Assembly: GCA_017992055.1 (NCBI GenBank)
Contig: JAGOPK010000001.1
Location: forward strand, 124,001 to 188,000
Source: Burkholderiaceae bacterium
Lineage (GTDB): Bacteria; Pseudomonadota; Gammaproteobacteria; Burkholderiales; Burkholderiaceae_C
Reading direction: 5' to 3'
Length of the DNA stretch: 64,000 nt
The notes under the pieces are model-generated. The model was not told where the DNA came from, ran no database searches, and saw only the letters and a list, made by a program, of their open reading frames with translations. A program made the position numbers and the translations under genes. Below, one piece after another: positions 23,971-33,936 of this stretch (position 1 is the stretch's first letter; every line of letters begins with the position of its first letter).

Positions 23971-25511
23971 AGCGACTTTCTGAGGTTGGCCGGCGCGATC
24001 TTCAGCGCCTCGCGGTACTTGGCCACCGTGCGCCGGGCGACCTGGATGCCCTGCTCGGCCAGCATGTCCGACAGCTGGCTGTCCGACAGCGGCTTGGCCG
24101 CATCCTCGTTGCCCACCAGCTGCTTGATCAGCGCGCGCACGGCCGTGCTGCTGGCATTGCCGCCGGCCTCGGTGTTGAGGCTGGAGCCGAAGAAGTACTT
24201 CAGCTCGAAGGTGCCGAACGGCGTGTTCATGTACTTGGCCGTGGTCACCCGCGAGATCGTGCTCTCGTGCAGGCCCAGCTCGTCGGCGATCTCGCGCAGC
24301 ACCAGCGGCTTCATCGCGATCTCGCCATGGGTGAAGAAGCCCTTCTGCCGCTCGACGATGGCCTGGCTGACGCGCAGGATGGTGTCGAAGCGCTGCAGGA
24401 TGTTCTTCATGAACCAGCGCGCCTCCTGCAGCCGCGACGACAGGCCCTGGGCCGAGCCGTTGCGCTGGCCGCGGATGGCCTGGGCATACAGGTCGTTGAT
24501 GCGCAGCTTGGGCATCACGTCGGGATTGAGCACGACCTTGAAGCCGCGGCCCGACTTCTGCACGATCACGTCGGGCACGATGATGTTGGCCTCGGCGCGC
24601 GCAAACTGCCGGCCCGGCTTGGGCTCGCAGGCCAGGATCATGCCCTGGGCCTCGCGCAGCAGGAACTCGTCCGAGCCGGTCAGCTGCATCAGCTTCTTGG
24701 CATCACGCCGGGCCAGCAGGTCCAGGTGCTTGTCGCAGATGCGCAGCGCCAGGCGCTGGGCGGCGCACGGCGGCTGCTCGCGCAGCTGCAGCTGCAGGCA
24801 TTCGCTGAGGTTGGCCGCGCCCACGCCCACCGGCTCCAGGCTTTGCAGCCACTTCAGGCCGCAGCGCAGCCGCGACAGCAGGTTGTCGCGCACGTCCTCG
24901 GCATCGTCGGCATCGGGATCGTGGCCCAGGGCCTGGGCCAGGCGCTCGGCGATGTCCTCCAGCGGGTCGGCCAGCCAGCCGTCCTCGTCCAGGCTCTCGA
25001 TCAGCACCATCACCGTGGCCGCGTCCTCGTCGGACAGGCGCATGCCCAGCAGCTGGCGGCGCAAATGCTCCTGCAGCGTGGGGCCGGAGCTGGCGGCGTC
25101 CACCGGCTCGAAGTCGTCGTCGCCGCCGCTGCTGGCGCTGGCCTGGCTGGGCAGCTCGCGGATGCCGTCGAAGTCGTCGCGCTCGGTGCCGTTTTCCCAG
25201 TCCTCGCGCTCGGTGGTGCCGAATTCGGCCGAGTCCATGCCGGCCGGCTCGTCGGCCGTGCTGTCCTCGCGCTCGCTCTGGCGTTCCTTGGCCAGCTCCT
25301 GGCCGCTGTCGGGCAGGCTCACCCGCTCCAGGCCATAGGCGCTGGACGAGTCGGCGCCTTCTTCCACTTCCAGGAAGGGATTGGCTTCGAGCATCTGCTC
25401 GATTTCCTGGTGCAGCTCCAGCGTGGACAGCTGCAGCAGGCGGATCGATTGCTGCAGCTGCGGCGTCAGCGCCAGGTGCTGCGACAGGCGGACCTGCAAT
25501 GAAGGCTTCAT
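23967..25511 (-). CDS. rpoN: RNA polymerase sigma-54 factor RpoN
   Basis: This 514-residue sigma factor recognises -24/-12 promoters and needs AAA+ activators. Region I is the Gln/Leu-rich start (QVRLSQHLALTPQLQQSIRLLQLSTLELHQEIEQ in outline, residues 6-40). An acidic region II spans about 45-115. The core-binding and helix-turn-helix parts follow, ending with the RpoN box ARRTVAKYREAL and NLRKSL. It follows lptB by 16 bp, the classic lptB-rpoN order, and overlaps rlmL. The sigma-54 promoters found in this window need this protein. Confidence 0.95.
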
Positions 25512-25527
25512 GACTGCGCGCCCGCCC

Positions 25528-26304
25528 TCACATCTTGAAGTGCTCGCCGAGGTAGACCCGGCGCACGTCGGCGTTTTCGACGATCTCGGCCGGCGTGCCC
25601 TCGGCCAGCACGCGCCCGTCGCTGATGATGTAGGCGCGGTCGCAGATGCCCAGCATCTCGCGCACGTTGTGGTCGGTGATCAGCACGCCGATGCCACGCT
25701 GGCGCAGAAAGCCGATGATGCGCTGGATCTCCAGCACCGCGATCGGATCGACGCCGGCAAAGGGCTCGTCGAGCAGGATGAAGCGCGGCTGGGTGGCCAG
25801 CGCGCGGGCGATCTCCACGCGCCGCCGCTCGCCGCCCGACAGCGCCGGCGCCGGGCTGTGGCGCAGCTTCTCGATGCTCAGGTCGTGCAGCAGGCCGTCC
25901 AGGCGCTGCTGCACCTCGGCGGCGGGCAGCGGCCGGCCGTTGGCGCCCACCTGCAGCTCCAGCACCGCGCGGATGTTCTCCTCGACCGTCAGCTTGCGGA
26001 AGATCGAGGCCTCCTGCGGCAGGTAGCTCAGGCCCATGCGCGCGCGCTGGTGGATGGGCTTGGCATGCACGGCGACGCCGTCGATGTGGATGCTGCCGGC
26101 ATCGGCCCGCACCAGGCCCACCACCATGTAGAAGGTGGTGGTCTTGCCGGCGCCGTTGGGGCCCAGCAGGCCCACCACCTCGCCGGCGCCCACGGCCAGG
26201 TGCACTTCCTTGACCACCTGGCGCGAGCCGTAGCGCTTTTGCAGGCCGGCCACTTCCAGCCGGCTGGAGGCGATGGACGCCACCGCCGGAGCCTGCGCCG
26301 TCAC
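25528..26304 (-). CDS. lptB: LPS export ABC transporter ATP-binding protein LptB
   Basis: LptB powers extraction of lipopolysaccharide from the inner membrane with LptFG. The 258-residue protein has Walker [10 protein letters not shown] at 47-55, the Q-loop [14 protein letters not shown], the signature [15 protein letters not shown] and Walker [20 protein letters not shown]. The H-loop is [11 protein letters not shown] and the C-terminus YLGEHFKM is typical. A GTG start overlaps the lptA stop as GTGA. About 15 extra N-terminal residues precede the usual start. Confidence 0.95.
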   Translation of the reverse strand: MTAQAPAVASIASSRLEVAGLQKRYGSRQVVKEVHLAVGAGEVVGLLGPNGAGKTTTFYMVVGLVRADAGSIHIDGVAVHAKPIHQRARMGLSYLPQEASIFRKLTVEENIRAVLELQVGANGRPLPAAEVQQRLDGLLHDLSIEKLRHSPAPALSGGERRRVEIARALATQPRFILLDEPFAGVDPIAVLEIQRIIGFLRQRGIGVLITDHNVREMLGICDRAYIISDGRVLAEGTPAEIVENADVRRVYLGEHFKM

Positions 26305-26924
26305 CGGCGCTCCCCCAGCGTGGCCGAGTTCTTCAGCGCCGCCGAGGCGGCCTCGGCCGAGGCGGCGGCCGCGGCCTCGCCACGCGGCGTGATCACCGCG
26401 CGCACCCGGCCGCCGGGATTGGAGGCGGTGGCGGCGCCACCCTGCACGCTCAGCTCCTCGGCCATGCCGTCCCAGAGGATGGACGCGCCCTGCATCTCGT
26501 CGACCACCACGCCGGCGCGCAGCCGCCGCACCACCGCCGCGCCCTCGAACTTGACGCGGCCGCTGCGGCTGTCGTAATCGATCAGCTGGGCCTGGCCCTC
26601 GATGGTCTCGTCCAGGCCGTCACGCTTTTGCCGCACCCGCGCCGGCCCGGCCTCGTTGCCCTGGGCCAGCACCTGCTGCCAGCCTTCGGGCGTCTCGCGC
26701 AGCTCCAGGCGCTCGGCGCGCAGCTGCAGCGTGCCCTGGGCGATGACCACGTTGCCGCTGCACTGGCTGGTCTTCTTCAGGTAGTTGGCGACGCAGGGCT
26801 TGTCGGACTCCAGCGTCATCGGCCGCGTGCGGTCGCCACGTTCGGCCTGCACCACGCCCACCGCCGACAGCGCCAACAGGCCGGCGACGGCGATTTGCAG
26901 GGGAGGGAGGCTCAGGGAAAGCAT
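26301..26924 (-). CDS. lptA: LPS transport periplasmic protein LptA
   Basis: LptA is the periplasmic bridge of the LPS export machine. The ATG at 26924 gives 207 residues with a signal peptide (about residues 1-26). The OstA-like beta-jellyroll reads [42 protein letters not shown] in outline, followed by [21 protein letters not shown]. The C-terminus is Ala-rich. It is coupled to lptB and rpoN. No lptC or kdsC lies directly upstream, where they commonly sit. Confidence 0.9.
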   Translation of the reverse strand: MLSLSLPPLQIAVAGLLALSAVGVVQAERGDRTRPMTLESDKPCVANYLKKTSQCSGNVVIAQGTLQLRAERLELRETPEGWQQVLAQGNEAGPARVRQKRDGLDETIEGQAQLIDYDSRSGRVKFEGAAVVRRLRAGVVVDEMQGASILWDGMAEELSVQGGAATASNPGGRVRAVITPRGEAAAAASAEAASAALKNSATLGERR

Positions 26925-26948
26925 GGATCGGCACAAAACTTGCAGACC

Positions 26949-26954
26949 ATTCTA
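26949..26954 (-). promoter_or_regulatory. Candidate -10 element for lptA-lptB-rpoN-rlmL
   Basis: On the minus strand TAGAAT lies 24 nt upstream of the lptA ATG, in an AT-richer gap between dsbA and lptA. It predicts a leader of about 18 nt. No convincing -35 hexamer is seen at 16-18 bp, so this is tentative. Confidence 0.35.
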
Positions 26955-27015
26955 GTCCGAAGTTCCGGCCGATCCACCAGCGGCAGATGCCAATTCTGTG
27001 GCATCCGCGCCCCGG

Positions 27016-27642
27016 TCATTTGCGGGCCTGGGCGATCAGCGCCGAGGCCACGGCCAGCGCACGCTCCTCGGTGCCGGCGATCGACGGCGCGGTGCGCCAG
27101 CGGCCGGCCACGCCCAGCGTGGGCACGCCCTCGATGCCATAGGCCTCGGCCTGCTGCTTGGACTGGCGCACCTTGGTGGCCACGGCAAAGCTCTTCATCG
27201 TGTCGACGACCTTGGCCGCATCGGCGCCCTGGGCCTTCAGGAAGGCGGCGATGTCCTCGTCGCTGTTCATCGCCCGGCGCTCCACATGGATGGCGGCAAA
27301 CACCTTGCGGTGCAGCGTCTCCACCAGGCCCAGCGACTCCAGCGCATAGAACAGGCGCTGCAGCGGCTCCTGGTTGGCGCGGAACGAGATCGAGATGCGG
27401 CGGAACGCCACCTGGTCGGCCGGCAACTGCTTGGCCCAGGCGTCCAGCGCCGGCTCGAAGGCATTGCAGTGCGGGCACCAGTAGCCGAAGAACTCGACCA
27501 CCTCGATCTTGCCCGGCGCCACCGGCAGCGGCTTGTCCAGCTTCTTGTAGTCGCGGCCCTCGACGGGCCCGCCCTGGGCCCAGGCCAGGCCGGGCATGGC
27601 GGCCACACCGGCCAGGCACAGGGCGATATCACGACGCTTCAT
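27016..27642 (-). CDS. dsbA: Thiol:disulfide interchange protein DsbA
   Basis: DsbA introduces disulfide bonds into exported proteins. The start at 27642 gives 208 residues with a signal peptide (MKRRDIALCLAGVAAMPGLAWA). The active site is Cys56-Pro-His-Cys59 in FFGYWCPHC, and the cis-Pro loop is EGVPTLGVAG near the C-terminus. An open frame 26 codons longer lacks a signal peptide and is rejected. It follows the SPOR gene by 85 bp in the order argS-SPOR-dsbA common in Burkholderiales. Confidence 0.93.
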   Translation of the reverse strand: MKRRDIALCLAGVAAMPGLAWAQGGPVEGRDYKKLDKPLPVAPGKIEVVEFFGYWCPHCNAFEPALDAWAKQLPADQVAFRRISISFRANQEPLQRLFYALESLGLVETLHRKVFAAIHVERRAMNSDEDIAAFLKAQGADAAKVVDTMKSFAVATKVRQSKQQAEAYGIEGVPTLGVAGRWRTAPSIAGTEERALAVASALIAQARK

Positions 27643-27727
27643 CTCGGGAATCCTTTCCAAACTCGGCTGGCGGCCGGGGCCGCGACGGCGGTGGGAGTCG
27701 GGCCAGCGCCGCAGGTTCAATGGCTGG

Positions 27728-28456
27728 TCAGCGTTCCACCCGCACCAGGGTCGACTCGACGCCGGCCGTGCCCAGCTTGTCGCGCAGGTCGTCTGCGCCT
27801 TCGCGGCTGTCGAACGGCCCCAGGCGCACGCGGTAGACGGTGCGGCCGGACTGCTCGCGCGCCATCACCTTGGCCTGGTGGCCCTGCATCGCCAGGCGTG
27901 CACGCTGGGCCTCGGCATCGTCGGCGGTGGAATAGGCGCCGGCCTGCACATAGAACTGCGCGGCCGCGGCCGAGGCGGCCGGCGCGGGCGCCGTGCCCGG
28001 CCGGGCCGCCGGGTTGGAGCCCAGCAGGGCCGCGGCGTCGCGGGCGGTGACGGCCGAGGCCGCGGCCCGCACCGACGGGGCGGCCGGCACGGGGGCCGGT
28101 GCCGGCGCGGTCACGGCCACCGGTGCCGGCGTGGTGACGGCGGGCTGGGCCGGCACCTGCGCGGCGGGCTGGGTCGGCGCCGGGGCCGGTGCCGGTGCGG
28201 CTGCCGAGGCCGCGCCGGACGCCGGCCGGGCCGGCGTCTTGCCGGCCAGCGGGGCGTTCGGGTCCCAGTTCTTGTTGCGCTCGGCCTCGGCCGCGTCCTG
28301 GGCCGCGGTGCGCTGTGGCAGCTTGTCGACGAAGGGCACCGGCGCCTTGGTGATGTACAGCGCCACGCCCAGGGCCACGCCCAGGCCGATCAGCAGGCCG
28401 ACCACCAGGCCGACGCCGAAGCCGCCGCGTGCGGGCGCTCGTGCCGGGGAGTTCAT
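27728..28456 (-). CDS. SPOR-domain membrane protein (FtsN-like)
   Basis: This 242-residue protein has a short basic cytoplasmic tail and one membrane helix (about residues 14-34). A long Ala/Pro-rich periplasmic linker (about 75-160) leads to a C-terminal SPOR domain ([26 protein letters not shown] and [22 protein letters not shown]). SPOR domains bind denuded peptidoglycan at the septum, so a role in cell division or wall remodelling is likely. It overlaps argS by 4 bp. It resembles FtsN in layout but I would not assign that name. Confidence 0.85.
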   Translation of the reverse strand: MNSPARAPARGGFGVGLVVGLLIGLGVALGVALYITKAPVPFVDKLPQRTAAQDAAEAERNKNWDPNAPLAGKTPARPASGAASAAAPAPAPAPTQPAAQVPAQPAVTTPAPVAVTAPAPAPVPAAPSVRAAASAVTARDAAALLGSNPAARPGTAPAPAASAAAAQFYVQAGAYSTADDAEAQRARLAMQGHQAKVMAREQSGRTVYRVRLGPFDSREGADDLRDKLGTAGVESTLVRVER

Positions 28457-30165
28457 GCCGCGGCCTCCGGCGCAGCCTCACGCGCCATGGCCTCGGGGGC
28501 GCCGACGCCCAGCAGGGCCAGCGCATTGCGCAGCACCTGGCGCGTGGCCGCCAGCAGCGCCATGCGCGCGGCGGCCAGCCCGGCGTCGTCGACCAGGAAG
28601 CGCTCGGCCGCATACCAGCTGTGGAAGGCGCCGGCCAGGTCGCGCAGGTAGAAGGTCACGTCGTGCGGCGCCAGGCCGGCGGCGGCGGCGGCCAGCATGT
28701 CGGGATAGGCCGCCAGCTTGAGCATCAGCGCGGTCTCGGTCGGTGCCGTCAGGCGCGACAGGTCGGCCGAGGCGGGGTCCACCGTACCGCCGGTCTTCTC
28801 GTCCCAGGCCTTCAGCACCGAGCAGATGCGCGCATGGGCGTACTGCACGTAGAACACCGGGTTCTCGTCGTTGGCCGCCAGCGCCAGGTCGATGTCGAAG
28901 GTGAACTCGGTGTCGCCCTTGCGGCTGTTCAGGAAGAAACGCACCGCGTCGCGGCTGGTCCAGTCGATCAGGTCGCGCATGGTCACGTAGCTGCCGGCGC
29001 GCTTGCTGAGCTTGACCTCCTGGCCGCCGCGCATCACCAGCACCATCTTGTGCAGCACGTAGTCGGGGAAGCCTTCGGGGATGCCCAGGTCGGCCGCCTG
29101 CAGGCCGCCACGCACGCGGGCGATGGTGCCGTGGTGGTCGGTGCCCTGCACGTTGATGCACTTGGAGAAGCCGCGCTCGAACTTGTGGATGTGGTAGGCC
29201 ACGTCGGGCACGAAATAGGTGTACGAGCCGTCGGACTTGCGCATCACGCGGTCCTTGTCGTCACCGTAGTCGGTGCTGCGCAGCCACAGCGCGCCGTCCT
29301 GCTCGAAGGTCTTGCCGTTGGCGATCAGGCGCTGCACCGCCGCATCCACCCGGCCCGAGCTGTAGAGGCTGGATTCGAGGTAGTAGTGGTCGAACTTCAG
29401 GCCGAAGGCCTGCAGGTCCAGGTCCTGCTCGTGGCGCAGATAGGCCACGGCAAACTGGCGGATGCCGTCCAGATCCTCGGGGTCGCCCGAGGCCGTGAAT
29501 TCGCGGTCGTCGGCCTTCACCGTCTGCCGGTCGCGGAAGGCGTCGGCGATGTCCTGGATGTAGTCGCCGTTGTAGGCCGCCTCGGGCCAGCCGGCGTCGC
29601 CGGGCTTCAGGCCCTTCAGCCGGCACTGCGTGCTGTGCGCCAGCGTGGCGATCTGCACGCCGGCGTCGTTGTAATAGAACTCGCGTGTCACCGCCCAGCC
29701 CTGGCTGGCAAACAGGCTGCACAGCGCATCGCCCAGCGCCGCCTGGCGCGCATGGCCCAGGTGCAGCGGGCCGGTGGGGTTGGCCGAGACGAACTCGACC
29801 ATCACGCTGCGGCCATGGGCCGGCTGCCGGCCGAAGCCGTCGGCCGCGGCCAGCACCTCGGCCACCACCGCCTGCTTGGCGGCGGCCTTGAGCCGCAGGT
29901 TGATGAAGCCGGGGCCGGCGATCTCCAGCGCCTCCACCCACTGCTGCACCGCCGGCTGGGCCTGCAGCGCCGTCACCAGCTCGGTGGCCAGCTCGCGCGG
30001 GTTGCGCTTGGCCGGTCGCGCCAGCTGCATGGCCGCGGTGATGGCGAAATCGCCATGCGCAGCCTGCTTGGGCGACTCGAAGGCGGGGGTGAAGGACGCG
30101 TCGGGCGCGATCTGGCGCACCGCGGCGCCCAGCGCCGCCAGCAGCGCCTGCTTGGCTTGGATCAT
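28453..30165 (-). CDS. argS: Arginyl-tRNA synthetase
   Basis: ArgS charges tRNA-Arg with arginine. The 570-residue class I synthetase has the N-terminal Add-1 tRNA-binding domain and the HIGH-type motif HLGH in [22 protein letters not shown]-like site reads [16 protein letters not shown], and the C-terminal anticodon-binding domain starts around residue 450 ([16 protein letters not shown]). The length is normal. It is first in the minus-strand run argS-SPOR-dsbA. Confidence 0.96.
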   Translation of the reverse strand: MIQAKQALLAALGAAVRQIAPDASFTPAFESPKQAAHGDFAITAAMQLARPAKRNPRELATELVTALQAQPAVQQWVEALEIAGPGFINLRLKAAAKQAVVAEVLAAADGFGRQPAHGRSVMVEFVSANPTGPLHLGHARQAALGDALCSLFASQGWAVTREFYYNDAGVQIATLAHSTQCRLKGLKPGDAGWPEAAYNGDYIQDIADAFRDRQTVKADDREFTASGDPEDLDGIRQFAVAYLRHEQDLDLQAFGLKFDHYYLESSLYSSGRVDAAVQRLIANGKTFEQDGALWLRSTDYGDDKDRVMRKSDGSYTYFVPDVAYHIHKFERGFSKCINVQGTDHHGTIARVRGGLQAADLGIPEGFPDYVLHKMVLVMRGGQEVKLSKRAGSYVTMRDLIDWTSRDAVRFFLNSRKGDTEFTFDIDLALAANDENPVFYVQYAHARICSVLKAWDEKTGGTVDPASADLSRLTAPTETALMLKLAAYPDMLAAAAAGLAPHDVTFYLRDLAGAFHSWYAAERFLVDDAGLAAARMALLAATRQVLRNALALLGVGAPEAMAREAAPEAAA

Positions 30166-30280
30166 GGGCCGGGATTCTACGGGGCGGGTCTGCGCTCACC
30201 GGTGGTTGCAAATTCGCGGGATGGCGTGGCTTCAGCCCGGCGATCCCAATGCCGACATCACGGTGTCGAACCGCCCGCAA

Positions 30281-31642
30281 ATGTCCGCTCCCGCCGCCTT
30301 TCCCCCGCCTGCCGCCGCCGATGCCGCCGCCCTGCCCGAGCGCATCGGCAAGTACCGGGTGCTCAAGCGCCTGGGCGAAGGTGCGACCAGCGAGGTGTTC
30401 CTGGCCGAGGACGAGTTCCATCAGCGCCAGGTGGCCATCAAGCGAGCGCGCTCGGCGGCCAGCCAGTCCGGCGACGACCTGCACTACCGCGAGCGCTTCT
30501 TTGCCGCCGAGGCCGACCTGGTGGGCAAGCTGCAGCATCCCAACGTGGTGCAGATCTACGACGCCGTGGCCGACCCGATCCAGCCCTATCTGGTGATGGA
30601 GTACGTGCCCGGCGTGACGCTGCGCCGCTTCTGCCGCGCCGACACCCTGCTGTCGCTGGAGCAGGTGGTGGAAATCGGCTTCAAGTGCGCGATGGCCCTG
30701 GGCTATGTCGCGCGCAAGGGCCTGATCCACCGCGACGTCAAGCCGGCCAACATCCTGGCCCTGGTCAAGGACGAGCGCGTCACCGACATCAAGATCACCG
30801 ATTTCGGCAGCGTGTTCGACCAGACCAGCGACCGCACCCAGGTGTTCCGCGTCGGCTCGCTGGCCTATATGTCGCCCGAGCAGCTGGACGGCAGCACGCT
30901 GGACGCGCGCGCCGACATCTACTCGCTGGCGGCGGTGCTGTACCACCTGATCTCGGGCAAGCCGCCTTTCGACGCCGCCAACCAGGTGGCGCTGATGCAC
31001 CACATCTACCATGCCGAGCCCAAGCCGCTGGGCGAGCTGCGCGACGGCGTGCCGCCGCGCATGGCCGCGCTGCTGCAGCGCTCGCTGGCCAAACGGGCGG
31101 CCGAGCGGCCGGCCAGCTGGGACGAGTTCGCCCGCGAATGGTCGCTGCTGGTGGCCAATGGCGAGGTGCCGGTGGCGCGCCAGCAGGACGTGCTGGACTC
31201 CGAGCGCTTCACCATCCTGCGCGAGCTGGAGTTCTTCTCCGGCTTCGGCGACGTCGAGCTGTGGGAGGTGGTGCACCGCGCCCAGTGGCTGCGCCACCGC
31301 CATGGCGCGGCGCTGTACCGCAAGGGCGAGACCGGCAATACCTTCCACATCATCGCCCGCGGCCGCATCGACGTGTACCGCGACGGCCAGCGCGTGGCCC
31401 AGCTGGGCAGCGGCACCTCGGTGGGCGAGATGGTCTACCTGGCGCCCAGCCCCGACCTGCGCGTGCATGCCGCCGACGTGATGGTGGCCGAGCCGGCCAC
31501 CACCATCGCCTTCACGCCGGCGACCATGCAGCTGTTCAGCCCCAGCACCCGCCACCTGTTCGACCAGGCCTTCATCCAGGTGCTGGTGCGCCGCCTGCAC
31601 GCGGCGCACGAAGCCCTGGCGCACCCGCGGCGCATCCTCTGA
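30281..31642 (+). CDS. Serine/threonine protein kinase with C-terminal cyclic-nucleotide-binding-like domain
   Basis: The kinase domain (about residues 20-290) has the Gly-rich loop LGEGATSEVFLA, the Lys of VAIKRAR, the catalytic loop LIHRDVKPANIL, ITDFGSV and YMSPEQLDG. The C-terminal third (about 310-430) reads FFSGFGDVELWEVV, GETGNTFHIIARGRIDVYRDG and GTSVGEMVYLA, the fold of a cNMP-binding effector domain. No membrane segment is visible, so it is probably cytosolic. The ATG at 30281 is chosen; an in-frame ATG at 30221 would add 20 residues, and neither has a strong ribosome site. It may be controlled by a cyclic nucleotide; partners are unknown. Confidence 0.83.
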   Translation: MSAPAAFPPPAAADAAALPERIGKYRVLKRLGEGATSEVFLAEDEFHQRQVAIKRARSAASQSGDDLHYRERFFAAEADLVGKLQHPNVVQIYDAVADPIQPYLVMEYVPGVTLRRFCRADTLLSLEQVVEIGFKCAMALGYVARKGLIHRDVKPANILALVKDERVTDIKITDFGSVFDQTSDRTQVFRVGSLAYMSPEQLDGSTLDARADIYSLAAVLYHLISGKPPFDAANQVALMHHIYHAEPKPLGELRDGVPPRMAALLQRSLAKRAAERPASWDEFAREWSLLVANGEVPVARQQDVLDSERFTILRELEFFSGFGDVELWEVVHRAQWLRHRHGAALYRKGETGNTFHIIARGRIDVYRDGQRVAQLGSGTSVGEMVYLAPSPDLRVHAADVMVAEPATTIAFTPATMQLFSPSTRHLFDQAFIQVLVRRLHAAHEALAHPRRIL

Positions 31643-31758
31643 AGCCGGCTGTGCACCGCCCCGGCGGCGCTTGCGTTGACGCATTGCCGGCCACCGGGCG
31701 CAGTGCTCCAATGGCCGCGGGCCGTCCGGCCCGGCAACAACGAGGACGAGGAACCCCC

Positions 31759-32046
31759 ATGATCAAGACGCTGAGCATCGCTGCGGCCCTGGCCCTGGCC
31801 CTGGCCCTGGCCACCGGCACCACCGCCGTCTACGCCGCCGACCAGGCCGCCTGCGAGAAGCAGGCCGAGGAGAAGAAGCTGCACGGCGCAGCCAAGAACA
31901 GCTTCGTCAAGAAGTGCGCCGGCGGCGGCGAGGCCGCCAAGTCGCCGGCGGCCGAGAAATGCGAAGCCACCGCCGCCGAGAAGAAGCTGCACGGCGCGGC
32001 CAAGAACAGCTTCGTCAAGAAGTGCGTCAGCGACGCCGCCAAGTGA
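31759..32046 (+). CDS. PsiF-repeat small secreted protein
   Basis: This 95-residue protein has a signal peptide and two copies of the PsiF motif EKKLHGAAKNSFVKKC, joined by a Gly/Ala/Lys linker. The family is named after an E. coli phosphate-starvation-inducible gene of unknown function. The four cysteines could form disulfides in the periplasm. A GAGGACGAGGAA ribosome site precedes the ATG. The signal peptide region is encoded by four tandem CTGGCC hexamers (31789-31812), giving Leu-Ala repeats. Confidence 0.85.
   Translation: MIKTLSIAAALALALALATGTTAVYAADQAACEKQAEEKKLHGAAKNSFVKKCAGGGEAAKSPAAEKCEATAAEKKLHGAAKNSFVKKCVSDAAK
31789..31812 (+). repeat. Tandem CTGGCC hexamer repeat (4 copies) inside the PsiF signal peptide
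   Basis: Four exact CTGGCC units encode alternating Leu and Ala in the hydrophobic core of the signal peptide. Changes in copy number would lengthen or shorten the core by two residues and keep the frame. Confidence 0.8.
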
Positions 32047-32073
32047 GGTGCAGCCGGGCCGGCGGCCCGGCGA

Positions 32074-32529
32074 TCAGACGCTGAACAGCCCGCGCGCCAG
32101 CAGCACGCCCAGCAGCGGCAGCACCAGCATGGCGTGCGAGGCGGTCATCACCCGCTTGCGCAGCGTGGCCACGGCCGCGGCCGCGGGCAGCTGCTGAGCG
32201 GTGTGCCACTGGCGCGCCCACTGGCCGATCTCGCGGTGCGTGCGCCAGCCGGCGGCCAGCATCGCCGCCACCAGCGCCAGCTTGGCCCACAGCAGCGGCT
32301 GGGCCGCGGTCCAGGCCCAGCCCTTGGCGCCCCACAGCACACGCGCCAGGCCGCTGGCCAGCACGATCCAGCCTGCCGCATGGGCCACGCGGTCCACCGT
32401 CACCAGGCGCAGCAGCGCCGCGCCGTTCAGCCATTCCACCCGCGCCAGCGCCGCCGTGCTGGACAGGAACACCACCCAGCTGAGGATGGCCAGCAGGTGC
32501 AGGTAGGCGAGCAGGGACTCCAGCCACAT
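32074..32529 (-). CDS. DUF2214-like integral membrane protein
   Basis: The ATG at 32529 gives 151 residues with four hydrophobic helices (around 5-25, 45-65, 75-95 and 128-148). The pattern LLAYLHLLAILSWVVFLSS, DRVAHAAGWIVLASGLARVLWGAKG and LPLLGVLLARG recalls the DUF2214/CopD-like small membrane proteins with conserved His near helix ends. No function is known. It lies 28 bp downstream of ssb on the same strand; a longer open frame runs into ssb and is not used. Confidence 0.72.
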   Translation of the reverse strand: MWLESLLAYLHLLAILSWVVFLSSTAALARVEWLNGAALLRLVTVDRVAHAAGWIVLASGLARVLWGAKGWAWTAAQPLLWAKLALVAAMLAAGWRTHREIGQWARQWHTAQQLPAAAAVATLRKRVMTASHAMLVLPLLGVLLARGLFSV

Positions 32530-32557
32530 CGCGGTCAGCCGACCCAAGCCGTCGGGG

Positions 32558-33079
32558 TCAGAACGGAATGTCGTCGTCCATGTCGTCGAAGCCGGTGGCC
32601 GACTTCGGCGCCGGCCGCTGGGCGGGCGCGGCCGAGCGCTGCGGCGCGGCAGCCGGGGCGCGGCGCGGCGCCGGGGCCGGGCTGCCGCCGGCATCGCCGT
32701 AGTCGTCGCCGCCGCCCATGCCACCACCACCGCCCATGCCGCCTTCACGGCCACCCAGCAGCTGCATCTGCTCGGCAAAGATCTCGGTGGTGTACTTCTC
32801 GACGCCGTCCTTGTCGGTCCACTTGCGCGTCTTCAGCCGGCCTTCCACGTACACCGGGCGGCCCTTCTTCAGGTATTCGCCGGCGATCTCGGCCAGGCGG
32901 TCGAAAAACACCACGCGGTGCCATTCGGTCTCTTCCTGGCGCTCGCCCGAATCCTTGCTCTTCCAGTTGCGGGTGGTGGCCAGGCTGACGTTGCAGACCG
33001 CGCCGCCATTGGGCGTGTAGCGCACCTCGGGGTCGCGCCCCAGGTTGCCGATGAGGATGACTTTGTTGACCGAGGCCAT
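32558..33079 (-). CDS. ssb: Single-stranded DNA-binding protein
   Basis: This 173-residue SSB has an OB-fold N-terminal domain ([24 protein letters not shown], then [21 protein letters not shown] and [16 protein letters not shown]). A Gly-rich stretch and an Ala/Pro-rich linker follow, then the acidic tip DDMDDDIPF used to recruit replication and repair partners. Length and tail are canonical. It acts as a tetramer in replication, repair and recombination. Confidence 0.96.
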   Translation of the reverse strand: MASVNKVILIGNLGRDPEVRYTPNGGAVCNVSLATTRNWKSKDSGERQEETEWHRVVFFDRLAEIAGEYLKKGRPVYVEGRLKTRKWTDKDGVEKYTTEIFAEQMQLLGGREGGMGGGGGMGGGDDYGDAGGSPAPAPRRAPAAAPQRSAAPAQRPAPKSATGFDDMDDDIPF

Positions 33080-33146
33080 GGACGGGGCTCCTGCTGGGCG
33101 CTGAAATTCGGGAAGCGGCGGATTGTCCGCGATCGCGCGGGCAGCG

Positions 33147-33905
33147 TCATCGCCCCGGCGGGGGGACGCCGCGGCCGCCGAAGATGGCCGTGCCCACGCG
33201 CACCATCGTGGCGCCTTCGGCGACGGCCGCCTCCAGGTCGGCGCTCATGCCCATGCTCAGTGCGTCCAGTGGCGGCGCGCCGGGCGGCAGCCCGGCGTTG
33301 ACCGCCGCCAGCAGCTCGCGCAGCGCACGGTGCGGCGCGCGCTGCTGTTGCAGGTCGCCGGCCGGCTCGGGAATGGCCATCAGCCCGCGCAGCCGCACGC
33401 GCTGGGCCGGCAGCGCAGCCACCGCGGCGGCCAGCGCCGCCACCTCGGCCGGCGCCACGCCGCTCTTGCTGGCCTCGCCGCTGATGTTGACCTGCAGGCA
33501 CAGCTGCAGCGGGCCCAGCGTGGGCGGGCGCTGCTCGGCCAGGCGCTGGGCGATCTTCAGCCGGTCCACGCTGTGCACCCAGTCGAAGGCCTCGGCCACC
33601 GGCCGCGTCTTGTTGCTCTGCAGCGGGCCGATCAGATGCCATTCGATCTGCCGGCGCAGCGCATGCAGGCTGGCGATCTTGTCCAGCGCCTCCTGCACAT
33701 AGTTCTCGCCGAAGGCGCGTGCGCCGGCGGCATGGGCGGCGGCCACGGCCTCGGCCGGGAAGGTCTTGCTCACCGCCAGCAGCGTGACCTGGTCCTCGCC
33801 GCGGCCGGCGGCGTGACAGGCGGCCGCGATGCGCGCCCCCACGGCCTGCAGCCGACCGGCGATGCCGCCGATATCCACCGTTGCACTGTCGCTCGTCATA
33901 ATCAT
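33147..33905 (-). CDS. PLP-binding homeostasis protein, YggS/PLPBP family
   Basis: Proteins of this family bind pyridoxal phosphate and maintain vitamin B6 and amino/keto acid balance. The Schiff-base Lys is in [11 protein letters not shown] (Lys47 from this start), followed by [47 protein letters not shown] and [13 protein letters not shown]. Start codons at 33905 and 33899 are both possible; 33905 has AGG six bases ahead. It is divergent from pilT with only 31 bp between starts, the usual arrangement of yggS and pilT. Confidence 0.9.
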   Translation of the reverse strand: MIMTSDSATVDIGGIAGRLQAVGARIAAACHAAGRGEDQVTLLAVSKTFPAEAVAAAHAAGARAFGENYVQEALDKIASLHALRRQIEWHLIGPLQSNKTRPVAEAFDWVHSVDRLKIAQRLAEQRPPTLGPLQLCLQVNISGEASKSGVAPAEVAALAAAVAALPAQRVRLRGLMAIPEPAGDLQQQRAPHRALRELLAAVNAGLPPGAPPLDALSMGMSADLEAAVAEGATMVRVGTAIFGGRGVPPPGR

Positions 33906-33936
33906 TTCAAGCCTACCGCACCCGGAACCCGTCACC

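Noticed and set aside
33881-33902. A -35/-10 pair (TTGCAC and CATAAT) for pilT
   Set aside because: The spacer is only 10 bp, so they cannot work together.
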